This document shows, piece after piece, positions 9,601 through 17,537 of a stretch of DNA of 64,000 nucleotides. Source of the DNA: Acidimicrobiia bacterium UBA5794 (GTDB lineage Bacteria; Actinomycetota; Acidimicrobiia; Spongiisociales; UBA5794); assembly GCA_002418265.1 (NCBI GenBank), contig DIDS01000014.1:62001-126000 (forward strand), read 5' to 3'. Every line of letters starts with the position of its first letter. The stretch's first letter is position 1. Made by a program: the position numbers and the translations under genes. The notes beneath the pieces were generated by a model that saw only the letters and a list, made by a program, of their open reading frames with translations, was not told the DNA's origin and did no database searches.

Positions 9601-9709
9601 AGGGGTCGCATCGATAACCACCTCCCTCGTCGGGTGTGTTTCAGCAAGCCAAACCCACATCGTCGATGCTCACGCGTGGACGGAGCCGTGGGAGGTGCCG
9701 TATCCATGA
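6623..9709 (+). CDS. Very large secreted lipoprotein with Ig-like N-terminal segment
   Basis: A protein of about 1025 residues, predicted to be a lipoprotein. A hydrophobic segment VALVVALALIATAC provides the lipobox. The first domain (about residues 45-135) looks like an Ig-like module. A long beta-rich, Pro-rich central part follows, and around residues 710-850 there is a helical section containing KFVGWVWGMYLTVWDKL and many Lys/Glu residues. The C terminus is again beta-rich. The GTG at 6623 overlaps the previous stop codon. A GTG at 6638 would give a neater signal peptide (MKYRVALVV). The gene overlaps the next one by 4 bp. No enzyme motif is recognised; a surface or adhesion role is a guess. 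Confidence 0.8.
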   Translation: MASDPVKYRVALVVALALIATACTRTTEPTTTGPGGQVPAPPPPAKIAPVLRRAGSPVAPLTGQDVLFDTMTFSDKPIARIELWDSTELVDSYEPEEPESEVHHVWEWKPGTSGIHALVLRAIDVDDASATSFPQWMRVGEGSTDAAAQDQGANSAPEPGPQSQAPIPELAINTTTCIASLTLPAVQGTEGITVNAAVMGAPGFVPLPAVPGSGGTVDIPLGGSPVLVYSESYGTVKTNPGPPTIIDPPSGCADNGWSGNLTFHNGVLEADVNNAYLYVTYDGTTWDRVPAQDDAFIHPEVDGTFDFAPLLGPPQPDAPVSVEAWGWQGDTLTPLGRSTWSPPESTDSVGNQNSTVTPGLGPLFADSTLNWIVQNKLVTSGAICTFDPTAVEKAPSPYPVIPVTVVGETPASSPPTTAGSTIPVLPEPCTNIYSGQYNNTFRWLPLNSKGLTHAVAQVSTVPPPTEPTLDFPGLVMVQDVGIPASDESIDFELDFGPVIDPAATDTTSSGVSKIEWGQLNYQTMPGLGLDPQPDKTPVATETVVLTLPPSLQRSSDETRLTQERLWIRVVPFIGDQLAIGKSDPVVIDVLRQPPPAEQSDPTLPPSMSVEVRMTRPHLPNPSYGRCVRVVENPFGSKNPDPATTPWWYSDRGVEPPMFLGDPSKPDPWYQGFEKSAFIYQGVVKTHTGMVPGATVCAGKLSPPSKQWWEYIADAVKFVGWVWGMYLTVWDKLKDVAASVVAFATGCNAIAEATGKSEAEAKALCEGWSKTAITTALTVFAGIPPTLPKFKDLAEIGKGKLKDQLIKQMSDQGVFDNCAVLASECQKLAEKMADKILDEMQIAATNAVVQTATVGQQWILRIHPGIYVVPEPAGTLSPATFEITFTRSTDPTAPKPPASCNVTAHVFGDRTEYSWENYSTGKWIENQPVESVAVMAPESMQIDLSKLEPGESLKTVITAGNLVDWYPPGQDPILPKTPYNVKPQGWIFLGETGSGVASITTSLVGCVSASQTHIVDAHAWTEPWEVPYP

Positions 9710-10470
9710 GACACCGGCCCACGAGACACCTGCTTGCGATCGCACTTGCCGCATTGGTTGGGGTGTCCGTTTTGGCCATCGCCGTGTTGTCGGTCGCCGC
9801 CTCGCCATCATCGTCGAAGGCCTGGATCGACCAGCCGCTCACCGGATCGGTGTTCACACATCCAACGGTTGATGTGATCGCCCACGCTGCTGATCCTGTC
9901 GGTGTCAAAGCAATGAGCCTCACCGTCAGCGGGCAGGTCGTTGAGGTCATGGATCTTGCAGAAGAGAAGCTCCAGACGGCAACCTTTGCTTGGACGGCAC
10001 CCTCCTCGGGGGTGTATGTACTTGAGGTGGCAGGCCAGAATACCGAGGGAGTGTGGGGGGCATCGTCAGCGGTCCAGATCACGATCGATCTGGGGGACTC
10101 AACCACGACCACGACGGCTGTTGAAGCGACGACGACGGTGCCCAGCACGACGACCACATCATGCAATCTCGGTGTGCCCACACCGACCGACATCACGGAC
10201 ACGTCAACGTTGACCCCCACCCTGCATTGGACCTACGACGGATGCCAGATACCCGAGTCATTTGATGTCGAGCTATCCAAGATCCCAGGATTCGAACGAC
10301 TCGAGTGGAGTGATCAGGCGCCCGGTACCGAGCGAGAGCTTCAGGTCACAATCGGTGAGTTCTGTACGACCTACTACTGGCGAGTCCGCACATCGGCTTC
10401 GGACACCGCCACCGCCGGTCCGTGGTCATCGGTGGCAGACTTCGTGATAGCACCCAATCGCTGCCCGTGA
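9706..10470 (+). CDS. Secreted protein with Ig-like and FN3-like domains
   Basis: A 254-residue exported protein. A signal or anchor helix at residues 8-28 is followed by an Ig-like domain (KAWIDQPLTGSVFTHPTVDV onward, to about residue 130). A Thr-rich linker comes next, then a fibronectin III-like module with TPTLHWTYDGC and TTYYWRVR, which is a typical FN3 core. The ATG overlaps the preceding stop (ATGA) and has a GGAGG site 10 bp upstream. I reject a longer reading that begins inside the previous gene. The Ig-like part resembles the N-terminal module of the neighbouring large lipoprotein, so the two may share a ligand or assemble together. Confidence 0.8.
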   Translation: MRHRPTRHLLAIALAALVGVSVLAIAVLSVAASPSSSKAWIDQPLTGSVFTHPTVDVIAHAADPVGVKAMSLTVSGQVVEVMDLAEEKLQTATFAWTAPSSGVYVLEVAGQNTEGVWGASSAVQITIDLGDSTTTTTAVEATTTVPSTTTTSCNLGVPTPTDITDTSTLTPTLHWTYDGCQIPESFDVELSKIPGFERLEWSDQAPGTERELQVTIGEFCTTYYWRVRTSASDTATAGPWSSVADFVIAPNRCP

Positions 10471-10518
10471 CAGGCTGGTACGTCGGTGAGAAGCCGACCC
10501 GCCCAGAAGCCAACCCCT

Positions 10519-10743
10519 CTAGAAACCAACACCACGATCCTCCGGCTGGTCGATTTCGACGAAGGCGATGGAGCCGACGTTGACCCCGAACCGGTGTCCG
10601 CGTGTGTCGGTCACCCACATGACCGAGTCCTTGCCCTTGACCGCTTTCTCGAACGCGGTCGCGATCGAATCAGCGTCGTCCACGGTGATCTCGAGCTCTC
10701 TTGCTGAGGACAAACCGATGCGCACGGTTGTGATATCACTCAT
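10519..10743 (-). CDS. DUF3107 family protein
   Basis: A 74-residue cytoplasmic protein of an actinobacterial family of unknown function. It has the family pattern VRIGLSSARELEITVDD at the start and the conserved end SIAFVEID, with GHRFGVNVGSI before it. The length is normal. It lies 44 bp downstream of mrp on the same strand, so the two are probably co-transcribed. It is convergent with the secreted Ig-like protein gene. Confidence 0.82.
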   Translation of the reverse strand: MSDITTVRIGLSSARELEITVDDADSIATAFEKAVKGKDSVMWVTDTRGHRFGVNVGSIAFVEIDQPEDRGVGF

Positions 10744-10787
10744 GTCTTTTCCTCCGGTCGATTTGTTGCATGGTCGTTTGTCGCTCG

Positions 10788-11900
10788 TCAGGAAATCACG
10801 AGTTCGGGATGGCTGCGAAGACGCGGCTTGCGAGCAACAAGCTCATCAGCGATCGCTGCAAATGCCTTGGTTGCTTCGCTATCGGGATCAGCGATGACAA
10901 TGGGCTGACCGACGTCTCCGCCCTCGCGAAGCTCAGGGACAAACGGCACCTGTCCGAGAAATGGGACATCAAGATCCGATGCCAGCTGCTCTCCCCCACC
11001 GGAGCCGAACAGCTCATACCTCGTACCATCATCTCCGGTGAACCACGACATGTTCTCAACGACACCGACGACTTCTTGGTTGACCTTGGCTGCCATGAGC
11101 CCGGCCTTGACCGCGACACGTTGCGCAGCGGGCTGCGGTGTGGTCACGACGATGATCTCTGAGCGTGGCAGATACTGCGCAATCGAGATCGAAACATCGC
11201 CGGTCCCCGGCGGCATGTCGATGAGGAGGAAGTCGATGTCCCCCCAATAGACGTCGACGAGGAACTGCTCGAGAGCCTTGTGCAGCATGGGCCCCCTCCA
11301 CACAACCGCCTGCTCGGGGTCGACGAAGAAGTCCATCGAGATCGTTGCAACACCGTGGGCGACCGGCGGGATCAGCATCTCCTCGAGAACCGATGGGGCA
11401 CGATCAACGCCCATCATTTTCGGTATCGAAAAGCCCCACACATCGGCGTCCATGATTCCGACGCTGTGGCCCTTCTCGGTGAGGGCAAGAGCGAGGTTCA
11501 CTGTTACCGAGGACTTACCGACGCCTCCCTTTCCCGATGCGATACCGATCACCCGGGTGCGTGAGCCTGGTCTTGCGAGCGCTATTTCACGCTCCCCGGA
11601 AGCCTGTCCGCGCATCTTGGAACCGAGAGCGGACCGCTCCTCTTCGGTCATGGCACGCATCTCCACCGAGATTTTCGATGCACCTGCATTGGTGGCAGCA
11701 AGACGGATCCGGCTGAGGAGTTCTGTCTCCATCGGGTGGCCGCCAAGTGGCAGCGCAAGGCGAACGACGACCGGTCCTGTGTCTTCCTCGGCACTGGCCT
11801 GCTCGACGCTGTCGACCATGCCAAGGGAACCAATTGTCGATCGTAGTTCGGGGTCGACAACGGTCTCCACGGCTTCTCGAATGGGTGTTAGATCTGGCAT
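10788..11900 (-). CDS. mrp: Mrp/NBP35-type ATP-binding iron-sulfur carrier
   Basis: A 370-residue ATPase thought to carry Fe-S clusters to apo-proteins. A MIP18/DUF59 domain occupies about residues 1-90. The deviant Walker A motif GKGGVGKSS is at 123-131, followed by MDADVWGFSIPKMMG and the switch DMPPGTGDVSISIAQ. The CxxC pair that binds the cluster in many Mrp proteins is absent from the expected place, where MSWFTGDDGTRYELFG is found. The ATG at 11898-11900 has an AGGAGA site with a 5-bp gap, which is better than the in-frame ATG upstream. It is divergent from an HTH regulator. Confidence 0.93.
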   Translation of the reverse strand: MPDLTPIREAVETVVDPELRSTIGSLGMVDSVEQASAEEDTGPVVVRLALPLGGHPMETELLSRIRLAATNAGASKISVEMRAMTEEERSALGSKMRGQASGEREIALARPGSRTRVIGIASGKGGVGKSSVTVNLALALTEKGHSVGIMDADVWGFSIPKMMGVDRAPSVLEEMLIPPVAHGVATISMDFFVDPEQAVVWRGPMLHKALEQFLVDVYWGDIDFLLIDMPPGTGDVSISIAQYLPRSEIIVVTTPQPAAQRVAVKAGLMAAKVNQEVVGVVENMSWFTGDDGTRYELFGSGGGEQLASDLDVPFLGQVPFVPELREGGDVGQPIVIADPDSEATKAFAAIADELVARKPRLRSHPELVIS

Positions 11901-11994
11901 TGGAATCTCCTGAAGTGCGTGCAAACGAGGCTAGTGGTCTGTCGCTCAGTCGATGTCATGGGGACCCGCGTCGGCGCGATCACCGCTTCGGACA

Positions 11995-12000
11995 TACAAT
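11995..12000 (+). promoter_or_regulatory. Possible -10 box for the HTH regulator
   Basis: TACAAT lies 18 bp before the ATG of the regulator gene, in the divergent spacer with mrp. No clear -35 element is seen, so support is weak. Confidence 0.3.
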
Positions 12001-12018
12001 GGGGACGCGGAGGATGAC

Positions 12019-12684
12019 ATGGTTGACACAAGTTTCGATGAACAGATCGAAACCCTGACGGGCGCGCTCGGCGATGCGACCAGACGCGGGATCTATGTGA
12101 TGATCCGCGAGTCGCACACGGCCGTTACCGCGAGCCAGATCGCCGCGAATTTCCAGATCCATCCCAACGTTGCTCGCCACCATCTGGATCGTCTGGTGAC
12201 TGATGGATTCATCCGAGTCTCGGATCGTCAGCAATCCAAGGCAACAGCCGGTCGACCTGCCAAGCACTACGAGGCGACAGACAAGGCTGTGTCGGTCCAG
12301 TACTCGTCGAGCAAATACGACGCCCTCGCCGAACTCCTCGTCGCAGTGATCGACCGTCTCGACGATGGAACAGCGGAAGAAATCGCCTCCTCGGTCGGCC
12401 ACGACTACGGCGTACGGCTGGGTGCAGAGATCGGGGTTCCTGACGATGAGGGCTACGAGGTCGCGGCAATGGCGGTTGCGACATCAATGATGAGGCAGGG
12501 GCTCGGTGCTTCGACCGTGGCATCTGAGAACCGCATCGTCGCTCGATTCTGTCCGCTTTCGGACCCCGATGCAGACGAGCCATCCGTGCTGCGGAGTCTT
12601 GACGAGGGGATCGTGCGGGGACTTCTCGAGAGCGCAGCCGCACGACCCGTCGTGGTCGAACTCGACCATCCATCAGCCTCATAA
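12019..12684 (+). CDS. Winged-helix (ArsR/DeoR-like) transcriptional regulator
   Basis: A 221-residue cytoplasmic regulator. Residues 10-90 form a winged helix: ALGDATRRGIYVMIRES, recognition helix region NVARHHLDRLVTDGFI, then a wing with a Gly-Arg-Pro turn. The C-terminal half resembles the sensory part of SufR-like proteins, but only one Cys (FCPLSD) is present. The cluster-binding cysteines of true SufR are therefore missing. The ATG at 12019 has GGAGG 5 bp upstream. Its position opposite mrp makes control of Fe-S genes a reasonable inference. A strong hairpin follows the stop codon. Confidence 0.85.
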   Translation: MVDTSFDEQIETLTGALGDATRRGIYVMIRESHTAVTASQIAANFQIHPNVARHHLDRLVTDGFIRVSDRQQSKATAGRPAKHYEATDKAVSVQYSSSKYDALAELLVAVIDRLDDGTAEEIASSVGHDYGVRLGAEIGVPDDEGYEVAAMAVATSMMRQGLGASTVASENRIVARFCPLSDPDADEPSVLRSLDEGIVRGLLESAAARPVVVELDHPSAS

Positions 12685-12686
12685 AA

Positions 12687-12712
12687 CCTGTTCCCCCTTC
12701 AGGGGGAACAGG
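12687..12712. terminator. Strong hairpin after the HTH regulator
   Basis: A perfect 11-bp stem, CCTGTTCCCCC with GGGGGAACAGG, has a TTCA tetraloop and begins 3 bp after the stop codon. The same TTCA-looped core recurs at 12889-12908 and 13051-13066. It probably terminates transcription from the left and may act in both directions. No T-tract follows. Confidence 0.65.
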
Positions 12713-12977
12713 CGAGTCTTCGAGCCATGGGTGCGTGCGAGCCTGCGAGCCCCGTCTCCCAGAGGGGAACAGGCGAGTCTCCGAGCCAAGGGACGGCCCC
12801 CCTGCGTCGCTAGCGCTCCGCGTCCCCCCGGCAGCCGGGGGGACGGGTAAGCACGCCAAGCCAAGGGGACGGGAAGAACCTCAACACTGTTCCCCCTTCA
12901 GGGGGAACGGGCGAGTCTTCGAGCCATGGGGGCGTGCGAGCCTGCGAGCCCCGTCTCCCAGACGTCAGACGTCAGAA

Positions 12978-13031
12978 GCCCCCCTGCACCTCGCTGCGCT
13001 CGGCGCGTCCCCCCGCAAGCGGGAGGACGGG
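12978..13031. repeat. Dispersed GC-rich hairpin module, copy A
   Basis: About 54 bp running from GCCCCCCTGC through CTCGCTGCGCTCGGCGC to the hairpin GTCC-CCCCGC-AA-GCGGG-A-GGAC (13007-13028) and GGG. Near-identical copies are at 36345-36398 and 54781-54833. A reverse-oriented diverged copy is at 60156-60211, and a diverged copy lies at 12796-12847. Most copies adjoin a heptamer array. Confidence 0.75.
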
Positions 13032-13075
13032 AAGAAGAGCCCAACCCTGTTCCCCCTTCAGGGGGACGGTGTGGG

Positions 13076-15748
13076 CTATTCGGCCATTTGGCGGAGGACC
13101 ATGTGGAGGATGCCGCCGTGGCGGAGGTAGTCGACCTCGATTGGGGTATCGCAGCGCGCTGTAGCGACGAACTCAATGACCGTTCCATCTGGCTTGGTCG
13201 CGGTCACCGTGATCTCCTGGCGAGGTACCAGCGAATCATCCACGGCGATATCGAAGGTCTCGGTGCCGTCCAGACCGAGGGAATCGGCGCTCTCGCCTTC
13301 GGCAAAAGCCAACGGAAGCACACCCATCATCACGAGGTTGGATCGGTGAATCCGTTCATAGCTCTCAGCAATGACTGCCTTCACACCGAGGAGAAACGTT
13401 CCCTTGGCAGCCCAGTCGCGCGATGATCCCATGCCGTAGTCGACACCGGCGAGCACCACCAGCGGTGTTTGAGCCTCGGCATAGTTGATGCTGGCGTCGT
13501 ACACGGAACGGACCTCACCGTCGGTGAAGTCTGTGGTCCATCCTCCCTCGGTTCCGGGAGCGAGTTGGTTACGAACTCTGATGTTTGCGAATGTGCCTCG
13601 TGTCATGACGCGGTCGTTGCCGCGGCGCGATCCATACGAGTTGAACAGCCGTTGTTCGACTCCAGCATCGGTGAGGAACCGACCCGCTGGCGTGTCGAGG
13701 CCAATCGTTCCCGCGGGGCTGATGTGATCGGTCGTGATCGAATCACCAAGCTTGAGGAGAACCCTGGCTCCGGTGATCGGAAGGATCGGCACCGGATCCG
13801 GGCTGAGATCCTTGAAGAACGGCGGCTCCTGGATGTAGGTCGATTCGGGCTGCCAATCAAACAGTGCTCCACCGGTGACAGGGATCGCCCGCCATTGCGG
13901 AGATCCCTGAAAAACGGCCCCGTATTCGCGGGTGAATTGCTCAGTCTTGAGTGAGTCTTGGATCGTTGAGGCGATTTCTTCTTGCGCTGGCCAAATATCT
14001 CGCAGGTACACATCTTGACCGTGGTCATCGGTGCCGATGGGTTCGGTCGACAGGTCGATATCGACCGTTCCTGCAATGGCATACGCCACAACGAGCGGTG
14101 GACTTGCCAGGTAGTTAGCCCGTACGTCGGGGCTGATACGTCCCTCGAAGTTTCGGTTTCCCGACAGAACCGAAACCGCCACAATGTCGTTGTCGTGGAC
14201 CGCCTTGCTGATGGCCGGTGGAAGCGGACCCGAGTTGCCGATACAGGTCGTGCAACCATATCCGACGGTATAAAAGCCGAGGGCTTCGAGATCCTCCATC
14301 AAGCCCGACTTCGTGAGGTATTCGGTCACGACTTTCGAACCCGGTGCCAACGACGTCTTCACCCACGGTTTGCGGTGGAGGCCCCTCTCGCGAGCCTTTC
14401 GGGCAACGAGTCCCGCGCCAACCATGACCTCGGGGTTTGATGTGTTGGTGCAGGAGGTGATCGCAGCGATCACCACATCGCCGTCGGAGAGATCAAAGGT
14501 CGCACCCTCGCTCTCAACTCCGGTCGCCACACGGGGACCACCACCATCGGGGCGGAGCTGGCCATCAATGTCGACGTGCCACTGCTGTTTCATCCGTGTC
14601 AATTCGATCCGATCCTGCGGACGCTTGGGACCAGCGAGAGACGCCACGACCGTCGACATGTCGAGTTCGAGGCTCGAGCTGTAGGTGATCTCACGAGAGT
14701 CCTCACGCCACATGCCCTGCATCTTGTAGTACTGCTCAACGGTCGCAATGAGTTCCTCTGACCGTCCTGACAAACGCATGTAGTCGAGCGTGCGTTCATC
14801 AACAGGGAAGAACCCGATCGTGGCGCCATACTCGGGTGCCATGTTCGCAATGGTTGCTCGATTCGCAACGGGCATCTCCGACAGACCAGGCCCGTAGAAC
14901 TCGACGAACTTCCCGACCACACCGTGGGCGCGAAGCATCTCGGTGACAACGAGGACCAAGTCGGTCGCTGTCGTTCCATCGGGTAGGGCTCCCGTCAGTT
15001 TGAACCCGACCACTTCCGGAAGCAGCATGTAGATCGGCTGACCAACCATCACCGCTTCAGCTTCGATCCCCCCGACTCCCCATCCCACGACACCAAGACC
15101 GTTGATCATGGTTGTGTGGCTGTCTGTTCCGACGAGTGAATCCGGGTACAGGGTTCCATTGCTGTCCCACACAACCTTGGCAAGGTATTCGAGGTTGACC
15201 TGATGAACAATGCCGGTGGCTGGGGGAACAACCGAGAAGTTGTCGAATGCCGATTGTCCCCACTTGAGGAACTCGTAACGTTCACGGTTTCGTTCGAACT
15301 CGAGGTCAGAGTTGATACCGAGTGCATCAGGGGTGTTGAAGGCATCGACCTGGACCGAATGGTCTATCACCAGATCAACAGGCACCAGAGGGTTGACTTT
15401 GTCCGCAGCCGATTCGTCGCCAGTCATCTGAACGATTGCAGAGCGCATTGCAGCGAGATCCACGACGGATGGGACACCTGTGAAGTCCTGAAGGACGACT
15501 CGTCCAGGCTTGAAGGCGATCTCGTTGATCCCAACCTTCGAGGCGTCATATTGGGCAACTGCGGTGACGTCTTCATCACGAACCACGCGTCCGTCGTGGT
15601 TGCGAAGAACGGATTCGAGCAGCACCTTGATCGAGTACGGCAGGGCATCGATATCGCCCATGTCCTTGAGTGCATCGAGGCGATAGATGGTTCGCTCACC
15701 GAGTGGTGTGTCGATGGTTGCTTTGGCTGAAAAAGGGTCGTGGCTCAC
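13076..15748 (-). CDS. acnA: Aconitate hydratase (AcnA/IRP type)
   Basis: An 890-residue cytoplasmic TCA-cycle enzyme that interconverts citrate and isocitrate. The [4Fe-4S] ligands are in SCTNTSNPEVM (about residue 433) and GCTTCIGNSGP (about 497). DSHTTMINGLGVVGWGVGGIEAEA and the C-terminal swivel block GSSRDWAAKG are also clear. I chose the GTG at 15746-15748 (VSHDPFSAK) because it has an AGAGGA site and gives the usual length. The frame stays open about 49 codons further upstream without family similarity. It is convergent with the HTH regulator across a repeat mosaic. Confidence 0.96.
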   Translation of the reverse strand: MSHDPFSAKATIDTPLGERTIYRLDALKDMGDIDALPYSIKVLLESVLRNHDGRVVRDEDVTAVAQYDASKVGINEIAFKPGRVVLQDFTGVPSVVDLAAMRSAIVQMTGDESAADKVNPLVPVDLVIDHSVQVDAFNTPDALGINSDLEFERNRERYEFLKWGQSAFDNFSVVPPATGIVHQVNLEYLAKVVWDSNGTLYPDSLVGTDSHTTMINGLGVVGWGVGGIEAEAVMVGQPIYMLLPEVVGFKLTGALPDGTTATDLVLVVTEMLRAHGVVGKFVEFYGPGLSEMPVANRATIANMAPEYGATIGFFPVDERTLDYMRLSGRSEELIATVEQYYKMQGMWREDSREITYSSSLELDMSTVVASLAGPKRPQDRIELTRMKQQWHVDIDGQLRPDGGGPRVATGVESEGATFDLSDGDVVIAAITSCTNTSNPEVMVGAGLVARKARERGLHRKPWVKTSLAPGSKVVTEYLTKSGLMEDLEALGFYTVGYGCTTCIGNSGPLPPAISKAVHDNDIVAVSVLSGNRNFEGRISPDVRANYLASPPLVVAYAIAGTVDIDLSTEPIGTDDHGQDVYLRDIWPAQEEIASTIQDSLKTEQFTREYGAVFQGSPQWRAIPVTGGALFDWQPESTYIQEPPFFKDLSPDPVPILPITGARVLLKLGDSITTDHISPAGTIGLDTPAGRFLTDAGVEQRLFNSYGSRRGNDRVMTRGTFANIRVRNQLAPGTEGGWTTDFTDGEVRSVYDASINYAEAQTPLVVLAGVDYGMGSSRDWAAKGTFLLGVKAVIAESYERIHRSNLVMMGVLPLAFAEGESADSLGLDGTETFDIAVDDSLVPRQEITVTATKPDGTVIEFVATARCDTPIEVDYLRHGGILHMVLRQMAE

Positions 15749-15945
15749 TGTGTCCTCTTCCGGTTGTGTGTGCGGTGTGTGTTCAGCTTGTAAGACTAGG
15801 GGGCACTTGCGGACGAATTTGGGGGACAAGAAAACGCGATGTTTCGTCTTTCGCGAACTCTTGTGAACTTCCTTTCGACCTGGGGTTCGAAACAACGCAG
15901 GGCAAGTTGGTTTCCACCTATCCGGAGAGCGGTCCTACCGTTGCA

Positions 15946-16458
15946 ATGATGAGAGCTCGATCAATCCGGACCCTGCTGCTGCTCGCCGCTGTGGTTGTGA
16001 TCGTGTCGGCATGCAACTCAAGTGTTGCTGACGAAACCAGCGATCTTGAGCTTGCTCCGGATTTCGTGGTACCTACGGCTGACGGCGGAATGTTCAGCGT
16101 TGACGATCACATCGCAACGGATGGTCGACCGATTTTCTTGAACCTGTGGGCATCGTGGTGCTTCCCGTGTAGGGAGGAGATGCCTGCAATCGATGAGGCA
16201 TCAAAGCTCAATCCGGATGTCGCTTTTATCGGCGTTTCCGTCCAGGACAGGACTGCAGATGCGATCTCGTTCCTTGACGAAGTCCAGGTGTCGTACACGA
16301 TTGGGTTCGATGAGGACGGGACCGTCGACGGCGAGTATCAACCACTCGGACTCCCGGCCTCGTACATCATCTCAAGTGAGGGCGTGATCCTTGAACGGAT
16401 CTTCGGAAAAGTCACCGTTGACGACATTGCAGAGAAGTTCTCAAACCACTTCGGGTAA
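15946..16458 (+). CDS. TlpA/ResA-like thioredoxin-fold lipoprotein
   Basis: A 170-residue exported thiol-disulfide oxidoreductase. The signal MMRARSIRTLLLLAAVVVIVSAC carries the lipobox VSAC. The thioredoxin fold shows NLWASWCFPCREEMP, so the active site is WCFPC, and the cis-Pro segment GLPASYII is present. The enzyme should reduce or oxidise protein thiols outside the membrane, for example in cytochrome c maturation, although no ccs genes are nearby. Either of two adjacent ATG codons may start it, and the ribosome-binding site is weak. It lies divergent from acnA. Confidence 0.88.
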   Translation: MMRARSIRTLLLLAAVVVIVSACNSSVADETSDLELAPDFVVPTADGGMFSVDDHIATDGRPIFLNLWASWCFPCREEMPAIDEASKLNPDVAFIGVSVQDRTADAISFLDEVQVSYTIGFDEDGTVDGEYQPLGLPASYIISSEGVILERIFGKVTVDDIAEKFSNHFG

Positions 16459-16528
16459 TCGCTGACATCGGACGAGCGCGTCACCTCGTTGCGGTAGCGT
16501 GGTGAGTTCGAACGACAGGTGGGACCAC

Positions 16529-17218
16529 GTGACAACGAAGGCGCGACCGACATGGAAGGATGGACTGCGAGATGTCTCCCCCGTCATCATCGGTCTCGCC
16601 CCGTTTGGACTGATATTCGGGGTCACCGCCGCGGCCGCTGATGTGGACCAACTCGCTGCATGGGCATCTTCCTTCATCGTATTCGCCGGAGCGAGCCAGC
16701 TTGCGATTGTGGAGGTCATGGGCACCGGTGGTGCCGCGATCACTGCGCTGTTCACGGCCATCGTCATCAACTCGCGACACCTCATGTACTCAGCAGATAT
16801 GGGGAGATACACATCGGATCTGCCGATCGGGCTCCGGGCACGGATGGCCTACATCCTGACTGATCAGGCGTATGCCGTTACGGGCACACGGTTCCCCGAT
16901 CCAAACCACACCGAAGGATTGCCTTCGTACTACTTCGGTGTTGCCCTCGGACTTTGGACGACGTGGCAGATCACAACGACGGCGGGGTTCCTTCTTGGAC
17001 AAGCCATCCCTCCCGAATGGAGACTTGAATTCGCGGTCCCCATGGTGTTCCTTGCGCTGCTCGTCTTCTCCGTCAAATCAATTCCAGGCGTCCTTGCCGC
17101 CGTCGTCGGAGGAACTGTTGCGCTCGCAACGATGCATCTGGACTATCAACTTGGCCTTATGTGTGGCGCGGCAGCGGGTGTCCTCGCTGGCCTGATGTCG
17201 GAGCGTTGGTTCGTATGA
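16529..17218 (+). CDS. azlC: AzlC family branched-chain amino acid exporter, large subunit
   Basis: A 229-residue membrane protein that, with AzlD, exports branched-chain amino acids or analogues. It has the family opening GLRDVSPVIIGLAPFGLIFGV, the block FAGASQLAIVEVMGTG and NSRHLMYSADM, and several hydrophobic helices. The GTG at 16529 is preferred because AGGTGGG precedes it by 5 bp. Two earlier in-frame GTG codons at 16499 and 16502 are possible. The last codons overlap azlD by 4 bp, which indicates translational coupling. Confidence 0.92.
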   Translation: MTTKARPTWKDGLRDVSPVIIGLAPFGLIFGVTAAAADVDQLAAWASSFIVFAGASQLAIVEVMGTGGAAITALFTAIVINSRHLMYSADMGRYTSDLPIGLRARMAYILTDQAYAVTGTRFPDPNHTEGLPSYYFGVALGLWTTWQITTTAGFLLGQAIPPEWRLEFAVPMVFLALLVFSVKSIPGVLAAVVGGTVALATMHLDYQLGLMCGAAAGVLAGLMSERWFV

Positions 17219-17523
17219 CGATGTGGATCGTCGTCGTGCTCGCGGGCATCGCAACGTTTTCGATGCGGTTCGCCTTCATCGCGCTGTTTGGTCTCGTTGC
17301 TGTTCCCCCACTCCTCGAACGGGCCCTTCGCTATGTCGCCCCGGCAGTGTTGGCGGCACTCACGGTGCCGGCAATCATGGCACCCGACAACGCCCTGGAT
17401 CTGACCAACCCGTTCGTTCCTGCGGCAGTCATTGGCGGACTCGCTGCTTGGTTCACGAAGAGCATCGGTGCAGCGATCATCGTCGGGCTCCCTGCGCTTT
17501 GGCTGATCCTCTGGCTGACGTAG
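17215..17523 (+). CDS. azlD: AzlD family branched-chain amino acid exporter, small subunit
   Basis: A 102-residue integral membrane protein with about four hydrophobic helices. It begins MTMWIVVVLAGIATFSMR and contains the conserved LERALRYVAPAVLAAL. The ATG overlaps the azlC stop (ATGA), so the pair forms one transport unit. The gene ends 14 bp before the convergent enoyl-CoA hydratase gene, and no terminator hairpin is obvious in that gap. Confidence 0.9.
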   Translation: MTMWIVVVLAGIATFSMRFAFIALFGLVAVPPLLERALRYVAPAVLAALTVPAIMAPDNALDLTNPFVPAAVIGGLAAWFTKSIGAAIIVGLPALWLILWLT

Positions 17524-17537
17524 TGCAAGAACACCGG

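Larger units (their letters stand above)
12685..13075. repeat. Mosaic of intergenic repeats between two convergent genes
   Basis: A 391-bp spacer without a credible gene. It holds three copies of a TTCA-looped C5/G5 hairpin (12687-12712, 12889-12908, 13051-13066). A segment of about 50 bp (GCGAGTCTTCGAGCC and what follows) occurs at about 12712-12760 and 12911-12960. Two copies of a GC-rich module lie at 12796-12847 and 12978-13031. A short heptamer run (GACGTCA) is at 12961-12974. Open frames across it on both strands are products of the repeats. The hairpin nearest 13076 can terminate acnA. Confidence 0.75.

Noticed and set aside
12209..13130. Several open frames across the repeat mosaic on both strands
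   Set aside because: Their translations are repeat-derived Arg/Pro/Gly-rich strings (such as RPPACGGTRRAQRG), seen again at other copies of the module, and have no ribosome-binding site.
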